Positions 54,396-64,000 of a DNA stretch of 64,000 bases are shown here, one piece after another. Position numbers and translations under genes: made by a program. This DNA comes from Ornithodoros turicata (Eukaryota; Arthropoda; Arachnida; Ixodida; Argasidae). Where the stretch lies: the NCBI RefSeq assembly GCF_037126465.1, contig NC_088202.1, positions 121,162,123 to 121,226,122 of the forward strand, written 5' to 3'. The notes beneath the pieces are model-generated. The model was given only the letters and a program-made list of their open reading frames with translations, had not been told where the DNA came from and ran no database searches. Every line of letters starts with the position of its first letter. Within the stretch, counting starts at the first letter, position 1.

Positions 54396-55625
54396 CTAAA
54401 CATGTGCAGTATCCAACTACCCCACTTGAGGACTTGGGTATGTGTAGCCAGCGCGTCATGCTCGTTTTTATCAAGTTTCAACTTAAAGGGGCAGTCCCAT
54501 CCGGAAACCCATCTATGAAACCGATACCACTATGTTCGGCATCATCCGACAATCTATACCTCGTTATTTTTTTTTTCCTTTTCTGTTTGAAAAGTGCTTA
54601 AAATTTAAATAAACGAATTTTAAATATCAGGGCTGCTTCCGCGTTCCGCGGCCGCAAAAGCTCCGGCGGCGTGACATCACTCCCTAAGCGGAGAGTGAGA
54701 GCACGGCCAACGCCAGCTAGATACAGAAGGCCTCCTCTCCCTCCTTCGCTACGTGGACATATAAAAAGGCAGAATTCGTCTGCTACTGCGATTCGCCGTC
54801 GCGAATTCAAGAACTCTCAAATGATTGCAGCTAGCTTGGCACCTGCAGACCGGAATATGTAGACAAAGTGCAACACGCTTTCCAGAAAGTCGGTTTTGAG
54901 AAAGATATGAGACCGTCTCGAGCTTTATTTCCAAGTTTTCCCACTTAGTACGCGGGGACGTTCAACCACTACTCGCGGACGAAGGTGGTTCGTCTTCATG
55001 GCCACGGCCGCTGAGAGCACGTTCGTGATTGGCTGCCGCCGTTGAAAACACAATCCTAACAGACCTCTACCCGAGAACCGTCATCATGACGTTGGTAGAC
55101 ACTGAAACCGAAACAAATCGGAAGGAGAGGGCTGGGTTCCACGAATGGGCACTTGTCCGCTGCCTCCTATGGAAAGAAAAATAGAACTGAAGGTCGCGTC
55201 CCTTTCAGGAACCATTGTAATCCCCTCAAGACCGTGGCTAGGGCACTGTACCGTGGCTTTCGGGCGCGACCTTGTTCCCCCCTAGCTTCGAGCGTAGTTC
55301 AACTCTGCCAAATTGGTGGCGCTGTGGTGCATTATGACGTCATTTGTTTACAAACAGGGAGAGGTCTATTAGCTGACCCTTATTTGTTACGTCACGTCGA
55401 CAAGTAAACAGGCTTTCTCTCTCTAGGTGGTGTTGGCACGGCGCTCAGAGGAGGAAAGGCGCCGTCCAGATGGAGTGGACGCCAGCACGGCCGCGGCATT
55501 CCTTTTCTCGAGGTCGCGCCCTCATTGGTTTCTTAGGGAATGACGCTATCTCGTTTTTCCAGAGAGGGAATTACGGAATACTCTCAACATCCGGCGTCTG
55601 TTCTTCTCATGTATTCCCTCGAATA

Positions 55626-55941
55626 ACACCCCTGTCACACGGGCATTTTCGATCCTGCTCGACCGAACCTGCTTGAACCCAATGCAGATCGGATGGTGCT
55701 ACACGGCCGCTCCCAAGCAGGATCGAGCTTTGATCCTGCTTGACTCAAGACAGTTCCCATAACAGGATTGAGAATTTCAAGACGGCTCGACGGCCGCCAT
55801 TTGCATCCTCGACCCCGCTGAACTGTCATAACTTCGACTGACATAGCTGGCCGTGTAGCAGCGTCAAAACTCGAGCGTGCTCGGGAAGTTCGATGCAGAT
55901 CGGATTCGAGAAGGATCGAAATGCCCGTGTGACAGGGGTAT
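55626..55941. mobile_element. 316-bp MITE, ends AYACCCCTGTCACACGGG
   Basis: Left ACACCCCTGTCACACGGGCA and right (minus strand) ATACCCCTGTCACACGGGCA are long inverted repeats continuing into TTTCGATCC. TA flanks both sides (55624-55625, 55942-55943). The interior repeats GATCCTGCT/GATCGGAT motifs. Confidence 0.85.
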
Positions 55942-57217
55942 TACAGTCTAAACTGCGCCACTATTTCGCGTAGGATTTTCGATGCCGTGGTCAGTGGTCC
56001 AGGAGGGATAAAATGACAATAGTTTCGAAATCGGCTGGAACGGATGTGACCGTCCCTTTCTGGTAAATGATACTTTTTCGCATCATTTGAGGAATGTGCG
56101 AGAGAGCCTTACCGAACATTATCGAAGTCTAAACAACAATAAGTGAGGCTATGCACCAACAGGCACATTATATAAAAACGCGTCCGCTATATAAACATGG
56201 CCTCGTGAATGCATCACTGCGTACACGTACGCTCCTCAAAAAGACAGTCACGATCAGGCTAAGAAGCAACGCCGTAAGCAGCACCTGCCAGGAGCTTTGC
56301 AACACCATAGACGCGCGCTATGATCGACGAGCCTTCTCTGTGTCAATTCTGTAATGACACCACGGCACGATACTCGTCTTTATTCTCTCCACACAGCACG
56401 AAACCGAATGGCTCGAGACGTGTTGGCCTTCGACGTAAGCGACAACATAAAGTTATTAGAAAGGATGTTGTCAACACCGGAGTACCGATAAAGACGGCGT
56501 TATATCTCATCCACAAGCACTTATTACAGAAACGGGATGCCAACCAAGGAAAACGGCATGCGAGAGCACTGCCTAACAGTTTTATTCGAGGCAGGACGAA
56601 TCTGAAATGCAAATGAGAAAACTCGGAGTAAGGAAAAATTATTCAGGTCTGGCGAGAGGATACTTTAAAGGAACTGTAAAGTGAATGGCAAACATGTAGA
56701 AACTAAGTTTGTAACTTGGACGCTTCAGATACGTAATAGTTCTGCTGTATACTGAGCATTTTTTCAGCAATCGAATTTCAAAGATCGCTGCGCAAAGCAA
56801 GCTAGCGGACTCAAGAAACTCCCCAACCATGAGGCGACTAGCGCGCCATCTATTGAGATTCAAGCAACTAGGAAAGGGAAACATAGCGGTTGCCCTGGGC
56901 CTCACCGACCCCCCCCCCCCCCCCCACCAGACGACATCAACAAAAACAGCAAAAACGACACGGAAGAACAACGAATCTGCCCGCCCACCGTCAGTGCCGT
57001 GTATGCCAAAGGGGGCCTGGCCATTAGGAAGAGCCTAAAAAAGAGGCTCGACCTGTCAATCAAACTTACACGCATTTCATTGGTTACCGTTTTTCATGGG
57101 AGCTGCCATGACACCAAATTTCATCCAAGATTGAGGATGGTGATTGGAACGGCGAACCGGAGATTTCGTGACAAAAAATTTTCGCAGACTACTTTAATTT
57201 CATACTGTGAGTATATA
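55942..57217. other. Unassigned sequence
   Basis: TTAAAGGAACTGTAAAGTGAA-like sequence at about 56667-56686 is inverted again at about 60489-60510. A C run is at 56911-56926. No gene. Confidence 0.4.
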
Positions 57218-57242
57218 TCCTGATGTACGCATCTGCAAAATC

Positions 57243-58245
57243 AGCTTACACTTTCGCTCCGCCACCGGCGCGTAGCAGCCATGATCGGACCGCCTTCTTG
57301 ACCTCGTCGTCGCAGCTGAAGTGGCGGCCCCCAAGGAACGCCTTCAGTGGCCCGAAGAGATGGAAATCGCTGGGGGTGAGGTCTGGACTGTAAGGGGTAT
57401 GTGGCAGCGACTCCCAGTCAAGTTTCTGTAAGGTGCGTGTCGTGAGATGCGCGGTATGCGGGCGTGCATTGTCCTGTAGGAGGATGACTCCTTTGGTGAT
57501 GAGGCCCGGCCGCTTTTGCTTCAGCGCCTTATGCACATCCCTGAGAACCTGGCAGTAATATACACTACTGATGGTGGGTACGACTGGGCAGAAAATCAAC
57601 ATGAACGCCAGCCTTGTCCCAGAAAACTCGTGGTCATGACCTTACCCGCAGACGGGGTGCTTCGGAACTTCTTGGGAACTGGCGAGCCCGGATGCTTCCA
57701 CTGTTTTGATGCGCGTTTAGACTCAGGAGTGAAATGGTGCACCCACGTTTCATCGCACGTGATGATCCGACCAAGGAACGGCTGTCCTTCAGTGTCGAAA
57801 CGGCACCTTAGCTCTTGGGAGATTTCCAGTCTTCTCTGCCGGTCAAACACGGAGAGCTGCATCGGGACCCAACGGGCACTAACTTTCCGAAACTGGAGGT
57901 GTTCATGAATGATAGTGTTCAACGTTCCCACAGAAAGGTCCTACGTTCGAGCCAGTTCGAGACATGTTATCCGTCGGTCCTTGAGGATCAGGCGCTCCAC
58001 AAGTTGGATGTTCTCAGGAACTTTGAGACTGGGCTCTGAGCCGCCTCGGCCGGGATCGTCCTGCACTGATGTACGGCCATCTTGGAACCGTTTGCAACAC
58101 TCAAACGCTTTGCTGCGGCTAAGTGTATCGTGGCCATACTGAGCCTGAAGTCTTCTGTGAATTTCAGATGATTTACGCCTTCATTCACCAGAAACTTCAT
58201 GACAATTCGCTGTTCGATGTGCGCGCTCACCTCGTTGTCGGACAT
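57243..58245 (-). pseudogene. Broken mariner-family transposase
   Basis: Read on the minus strand from ATG 58245: an N-terminal helix-turn-helix start (EQRIVMKFLVNEGVNH), a linker with the HEHLQFRKVSARWVP motif, the catalytic CDETWVHHF (first D), then DNARPH (second D) and YSPDL-x-PSDFHLF (third D). There are 34 residues between the second and third Asp, the DD34D signature of mariners. Frame shifts separate three reading frames (near 58150-57930 and 57600), a TAG stop lies before DLSVGTLN, and the C-terminus after WLLRAG is lost, so it is dead. Length (about 1.0 kb) fits the usual 345 codons. Possible worn terminal repeats lie near 57219 and 58367. Confidence 0.93.
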
Positions 58246-58360
58246 CTTGTCCAGCACGCGCCTTCTGTTTTGCACAAACTTTGGACCACCACGTAGTGAA
58301 CGCGGAGGCCTGTCGCGTGTGAAAATACACGAAAAAGAAGTAGCGCGAGCCATTTGTACA

Positions 58361-59286
58361 CTCAGGCAGCGTTCACACGGGGCAACTTTTTCCAGCAACT
58401 ATGAGCAACTTTGGAGTTGCTGTCAGCCGGCAACCTCCAGCAACTCGAGTTGCTCAGAGTTGCTACGAAACGCTCGCCGACCGAAAACTTAAGTTGCTCG
58501 TGCACCGGCCAATCAGCGAGGGGAGCATTGCCACGTGACTCCCGGTTGCGTTGTGGATTTTGTTCGTGGATTCATAGGTTCGAATCCTGAAGGTGCAGCT
58601 GAGAAATAACTTCTTTTTTTACGAACTTCACGTAAACATATCAGTTGCCATTTCTGGAAGGTAATAATGATCTAGTGGGGCAATAAAACTGACTGAAATT
58701 TGATAAACAGCAGCTAAAGAAAAGATATCCACCAGTTCGATTCGAACCCACATTCTCCGGTCGCCATAAGGTTGCTTGTGGGTGGAGCTACAGAGTTGCT
58801 ACGTGTGAACCACGACCTAGTAGATTATAACGACCATGTCACAATCAGCAACCCCTATGAGGAGCCTGTCCGCACGATCCGCCAGGGGCGCTACTCATCG
58901 GCACGCCACGATTGGACGATGGAAATTTGAATTCTGAACGCGCAGAAGCGTATGTACGACTACTGTAGCAGACGACAGCGATAGCTCCTATGAAAACGCG
59001 TAGAATGATGATAATCAACCTCAGAATGAAACATCAACACAACGTCCACCGCTTGTACAGAAATACTAAGATAAGCTGAAGTACAAAGTATTGTAGAAGT
59101 TGAGGAAGCAATAACTGGGACGATGGGAAGCGCCACCGATAGCTTCCAAAAATGCGGCGCTGGGAAGGGGCACGCACGACATGGTCGTTATAATCTAGTA
59201 GGTCGTGGTGTGAACGCGGACTCGAAGTTGCTCGAAAGACATTGGTTTGAGCTGGGAAAAGTTGCCCCGTGTGAACGCCGGCTCAG
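58361..59286. mobile_element. 926-bp composite MITE, ends CGTTCACACGGGGCAACTT
   Basis: Left GCGTTCACACGGGGCAAC (from 58361) and right (minus strand) the same motif ending 59286 form roughly 36-bp inverted repeats. A second inner inverted pair, GACCTAGTAGATTATAACGA at about 58817 and its complement at about 59185, shows a nested or duplicated structure. GTTGC/GCAAC units fill the arms. Two tRNA-B-box-like motifs (about 58588 and 58739) suggest SINE pieces inside. It abuts the mariner relic. Confidence 0.7.
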
Positions 59287-59649
59287 GAGACAAAGTCCCG
59301 GTTTGACTTGAACACCCCTCGTAGCAAAAAGGACGACCCTTATACGTAGGATATTGCATTATATAATTGCATTTTATTTATACATACATCTTTGCTCATT
59401 TTTGATTCGATCTACTTACATTACGTGATTTAAAACTTCATATCGGCAGTCGTCTGCCACGAAGAAGCGGTTGCATCGCTCTCCTGGCCAATCACTTCCG
59501 ACAGCAACCATTTTTGCAATTCTGAGCCTTCCCAACATGCCTCTCTCCATGCAGATGGCGTTGATAAAAGTGGGCGCAAAATCCGTCGTTTTGGACTGTC
59601 ACCAGTGATATCCGTTTCAATCCGAATCAGTCGAGTTTCTCCAAAATGG
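59287..59649. other. Unassigned sequence
   Basis: No gene or element recognised. Confidence 0.5.
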
Positions 59650-59982
59650 TGGCACTCAGTAAATAAGGGTGAGGTATAAGTACTGGATGGATGTAATAAT
59701 AGACAACTGTATTTCGACCTGTGACTGGCTAGATACCTCAAAAAGTGGGTGGAGCCTCAGGTATAGGCAGGTCCCATTAATGGCCAGACTACCTTTGGCA
59801 TACGCGACACACCAAGCGTCATCTACGAGAGTGGGAGCAAAGGACGCGGGCAGTGAAACGCAGCACGCTAGTGTATGATGTAGTGTTAAGGCCACATGGC
59901 CTTGTGTGGATACCTGAGGCGATAAGAATTGCCCACCATGACTCAAAAGGGCTTAGGACCAGGAACTAACTAACTAACAAAA
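59650..59982 (+). mobile_element. Candidate 5'-truncated LINE 3' end with (AACT)n tail
   Basis: The block ends GGACCAGGAACTAACTAACTAAC, a tetranucleotide-repeat tail as in CR1/RTE-like LINEs. No reverse transcriptase motif is present and the 5' limit and duplication are unclear. Confidence 0.35.
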
Positions 59983-61480
59983 CGATCCATCAGGCGAGAT
60001 CGTGCGTTTCTCACGAGTGCAGTAGTATACAATTCATTGCGAAGATGCACGGTTTGTGTATTCCGGAACAAAATAACACAAACCAGACATTCGTTTAAAT
60101 CACTTGGAGGCGAGGTTTTGCAAACACCATCGATACAGCGAGCAAACGACACAGAGACTCTAAGAGAAAGGCCAACAGATGGCGTAGATCGCCTCACGGC
60201 ACGGAACTCGCACGTTACAACCGTTAACAGTTTAAACCGAACTTCTCCAGAGTTGCTGTTGTCTAACCCGTCTCAAATGCGTTACGTTGTACTTCAATAT
60301 CACGTGATGTCTGTCCGCCAATATGGGGCCGACTCCAACGTTGTTCTTTGTGAACGTTGAGGGTCGCCACTTTTCAGTTTCTAGAAGTGTTCAAAATTAG
60401 TGCGAAAAGTATGAAGAACTGAGAGGTGATGACTTGTGTGTGTGATCACACATCCAGGTTCTACATGATGGTACCTTGAAACATTGTGGTTCACTTTGCA
60501 GTTCCTTTAACGGGAGCAACCGCTTTCACAGACTTCTATAATTTGGACACCTCTGTCACGAATAGACTTTTCCGTTCGATGTTCCTCTTTATGAACGTGT
60601 GCTATCTCCCTAACGTCTCCCGAATGGAACGGGTCACCGGTGGTCTTTTCTCCAAAGGCTACAAGCGGAAAGTTTTTCGCGATACACACCCCCTGATCAA
60701 CGGACTGACGTCCACTTTACAGAGGTGTCCAATAAGGAACAAACAGTTTTAGGTCTGTTCATCCAGAGTTGGACAGGAGACAGTGTCTCACCACAGAAAC
60801 TATTTTCGTCCATAAGGTTTCCAGATGGTCCTGGAGATCAGTGTATAGCGCTTCCAATGTCTCTCCTCCCAAATTATGGATTAAATCTATTAATTCTCTT
60901 ATTAAATATATTGATCTACTATTAAATCTACTCTCAACCATTAACTAATAACAACGAGCACGAAGGAGCCACTGCCATACCTAAATGCGTCACCAGCTCA
61001 CTCTCAGTGACAGACAACAGCTAAAGGGACCATTTTCAGGTTCGACGTGCATGGAGACTGTCGCGCTCAGTTCCGGATGCACACGCGCGTGTGAATCATC
61101 CGTCTTGGAAAGCTTGCACTTTCCTCGCTGTGAGAGAAATAACTATTTTGAGAAAAGCATCTAGCGTGACGCACACTGTATTTTAAAAAATAAACAGAAG
61201 AGGAAACTTGATGCACAGTGAAACGATGGAAGTCACGGGACGTCTCCAGGGAACACGAAGGAGACGAGGAGCACTCGTTTCTTTGTACCTCGCTAAAATT
61301 ACTTTCATAACTGCTCACAAAATCGTGCTCAACATAACGTATTGAGTTCTATTAAAAGTCCGAACTGTGGAATGCTGCTGTCTTCCAATTAATGCGCTGT
61401 CCACATACCCTACGTATACACGACCGTGAAGAAATGACACAAAAGAAGAACAACGCACAAGTGAATGCGAATTAATGGGA
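59983..61480. other. Unassigned sequence
   Basis: Contains the inverted partner (about 60489-60510) of the 56667 motif. No gene recognised. Confidence 0.4.
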
Positions 61481-62990
61481 GCCTCTTTCTAGACGATATA
61501 TGCTGCGTTTCTTTGCGGGCAGACACCTGCGTGCGCATACGTGCGACATAACCAATCCTCTGGACTCTTCACATGCATGCAGGCACAGCAAGTGTCAGCC
61601 AATGTGCGCCTTTCACAACTGACTACTATCTGGAAGGGGTGGTCTGGAGCTGTTGGTTTCCTGAATAGGGGTCTGTTTTTCCATTTCTTGTAGGTTATGG
61701 CCTGCTGGTCACAGGGCACTAGAGCTTGCGCGATACCCTTGTATGGGTATCACGCGTGGCTTACACATCTGGTTCCTGTGTCATCGTGTCCAGGTCAGTA
61801 GCGACTTACGATGTCACTCTCTTTCAGGAAAGCAAAACGCTTTTTCAGCTTTTCTCTGCTGTTGTGGTGTTGGCAAGGGACAAAGCAGTTCGCAAAAGCT
61901 GAAACGTCGCGAATGGAGCTTGTGGAGTGTTGCTCGGAGCTGTTCTCGTTGTTGCTTGTAGACAGGACACTGTATGAGAACGTACACTGGCTTCAGGTGT
62001 CTTGCAATTTAGGCACACAGAGAACTTGGACACTTTTGGTGCAGAGTAGTCTGGCCGTATAATTTTCCCAGTCGGATCCTGTGCATGGTTGCCTAGACTG
62101 GTCTCTCAGGAGTTCTTGGGACGATGGTAGTCAAATCTGAGTCAATGTAAGATAGGCAATCATCTGCTCGGACTCGTAAGCGTAACTGCTCCCTCCAAGC
62201 AAGCACCACTCGAAGCGTAAAGCATGAAACACACTACTGCGTTTTATTGCCGTGCGAATGCTACATAAGCGATCCGCTGGACTGTTCACATACATGCCTT
62301 CTCCGCAAGTGTCAGTCATGCGCGTCTTTTGTGACGTCCTTGTCCACGAAGCGTTATGGTGGAAAGCTTGAAGTCCACGTGAAACAAACAGCTGTTAGTT
62401 TGAATGAAAGTGTAATGAATCCTGCACCGTGTTTCTTGCCACTTTTATGCGTTCCGGAACAGCGGCCGCCATGTTGAAATTAATCTCACGCAGAGAAGAA
62501 ACGCCTCAGCACTCAACACGCATGCGTGGAAGGCAGAGATTGATTCTCCGCTTGCGACACGCTGTGTTCGTTCTGTCTGTTCGTCCGCTGAAAACGTTCA
62601 ACTCGAGCGAACTCCTTGCGTTCTGCTGCGGAAGGTCTCGCACGCGTCTGTTGCCACGGTAAATGGAGTCTTCCGTGACCTCTTTTGTTCACGAAGCCTT
62701 GTGGTAGAAAGCGTTTGAGTGATGCGTGACAGAAGCTAATGCCAGTTTAAAGCAAATGTAATGTATCCTGCATCTTTTTTCTTGCACCCTCAATCCGCTC
62801 CATGTTGGAATTCGCCTCACACGCAGGCATCTGCACGCAATGAAACGGTTGTTTCCGCAGACCGTCGCTGTGTCCTCGCACATTTTGTCGTACATGTGTT
62901 TCGCCCTTCCACAGTTTGCTAGCGCAACTTGCTCTCCACGCCTGTAGAATCGAATCTCCTACAGTGTCATATACATGCAATACGGATTTG
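61480..62990 (+). repeat. Diverged tandem duplications
   Basis: About 61495-61600 resembles 62238-62320 (CTGCGTTTCTTTGC / CTGCGTTTTATTGC; CTGGACTCTTCACATGCATGC / CTGGACTGTTCACATACATGC; GCAAGTGTCAG in both). About 62331-62500 resembles 62687-62830 (CACGAAGCGTTATGGTGGAA / CACGAAGCCTTGTGGTAGAA; AATCCTGCA / TATCCTGCA; CCATGTTGAAATT / CCATGTTGGAATT). No coding frame is conserved between copies. Confidence 0.65.
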
Positions 62991-64000
62991 CAAGTTTTCT
63001 TGCTCTTCGATATTCCTGCGAAATTTTTGGAGGCAAAGGTTCACTTATTTACTGCAGTTGTGAGGGGCGCAGTTCACTCTCGCGTGGTTTGAAAAATCCA
63101 GCAACTGAATACTTCTGCCGGCATTCAACGGCCTGAAGGTCTTCTGTGTCCCCCCGTTCGTCCGTCCGTCAATTCTTACGATGGCGGTGTTGGTGGTATC
63201 GGGCACTGCGAGAAAACTGCGGTAATGTCTAATCCCAAGTGTTTGCTGTTCTGGCCGACGTTAGTGTTGTCAAGCACGAGCAGGGCGGAGTATATACGAT
63301 ACAACGTGGGAATGCAGCAAATGAGCTCCTACACTATTGGCACGATCGCACTGAAAATAAAAATTGCGCCGGCTAACTGACGCGACAAAAACGTATGCTA
63401 CCGTATGCTAGGATTTTGCCCACCATTAATGAAAACTGCTCGCATTTTCTTTTTTCAACGACTGGAAGGAAAGAGAAATCCAGAAGAAAGTTGGCCTAAA
63501 CCGGGTCTCGTAACCCATAAATATCTTGTGCACGACTTGTCCAGCGCTCATAAAGATAAGATCCGCTTACAACGGGGCGGTTTGTTGAAAACCGCAAGCA
63601 TTGTCAGCACGGGACCGGAACCGACTGGAAGCTTCACGCACCAAACGCGTCAACTTGCGAGGTTTGCACATGCGCACTGGCTTCACAATCGCTACATCTT
63701 TACACATCCAGCTGCAATAAAAAAATGTCCCTCGAAGCATATAGAATAGTATACCAACACAGTTTCCATACCTATACGGTCGATGTATTGTCGTTACCCC
63801 AAATAAAGCATTTCCAGCACTTCTTTACTGGATACAAGTGATTAAAGCACAAGCAAAACTTTCTCAGGCAAGGCGCTTTGTCATATTTGCGGCACGTGGA
63901 ACCTTCATGTGTACACTCCATGCTCAGTGTTGGGCATTGGTAAAGATGGGACATTCCTCTATGAAAATGAGACAGCGGGATAGAGTGGTTGAGAGAAAAA
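62991..64000. other. Unassigned sequence to window end
   Basis: A CCGTTCGTCCGTCCGTC run is at about 63152-63170. The plus frame 63405-63749 (114 codons) is unrecognised. Confidence 0.4.

Larger units (their letters stand above)
52902..55625. other. Unassigned stretch with two palindromes and a GATT tail
   Basis: Contains hairpins at 53641-53728 and 54305-54395, a (GATT)n run at about 54062-54079 and a GC-rich block at 54640-54720. No gene recognised. Confidence 0.4.

Noticed and set aside
57243..58245. Intact mariner transposase
   Set aside because: Three frames, an in-frame stop and a missing C-terminus.
1..64000. CRISPR array or bacterial operons
   Set aside because: Repeats are not regularly spaced with unique spacers, and the coding sequence has introns.

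Overview
This is eukaryotic DNA: coding sequence is split into short exons by canonical GT..AG introns, most of the window is non-coding, and transposon relics, MITEs, tRNA-headed SINEs and microsatellites are dense. The one gene I recognise is an arthropod-like CLASP. The SINE style (tRNA head, a shared GGTTTTTCC..GTTGGCACAGTT body) and the repeat landscape suggest a chelicerate, most likely a hard tick. That assignment is inference.

Layout. The minus strand carries a 5' portion of CLASP (CLIP-associating protein, Drosophila Orbit/Mast/chb). Twelve exons between 18627 and 1719, plus a candidate first exon at 50411-50213, join in one continuous frame of 1336 nt (445 codons plus 1 nt). They encode a short N-terminus, a Ser/Arg-rich linker, the TOG2 HEAT-repeat domain and the start of the Ser/Arg-rich microtubule-binding region. 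The gene continues past the left edge. Six TOG2 exons are packed into 13148-14209 with introns of 59-100 bp, while the flanking introns reach 9.7 kb (1793-11496) and, if exon 1 is right, 31.6 kb (18628-50212). No TOG1 exon was found, so the exon at 50213-50411 would give a TOG1-less isoform like the short vertebrate CLASP forms.

The large introns and upstream DNA are a graveyard of mobile elements: Tigger/pogo relics (2036-3240, 9060-9390, 10591-10886) and pogo-type MITEs with TA duplications; hAT-type elements with 8-bp duplications (14336-15152, 8237-8790, 52441-52893); a broken Ty3/gypsy-like gag (5203-5960); a broken mariner transposase (57243-58245); a near-full-length SINE with a 12-bp duplication (37551-37866) and several other SINE pieces; and several long-armed snap-back palindromes.

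I found no convincing second protein gene. Three weak candidate exons (31704-31973 minus, 34512-34556 plus, 39679-39886 plus) are listed with low confidence. There is no bacterial-style operon, CRISPR array or rRNA here.
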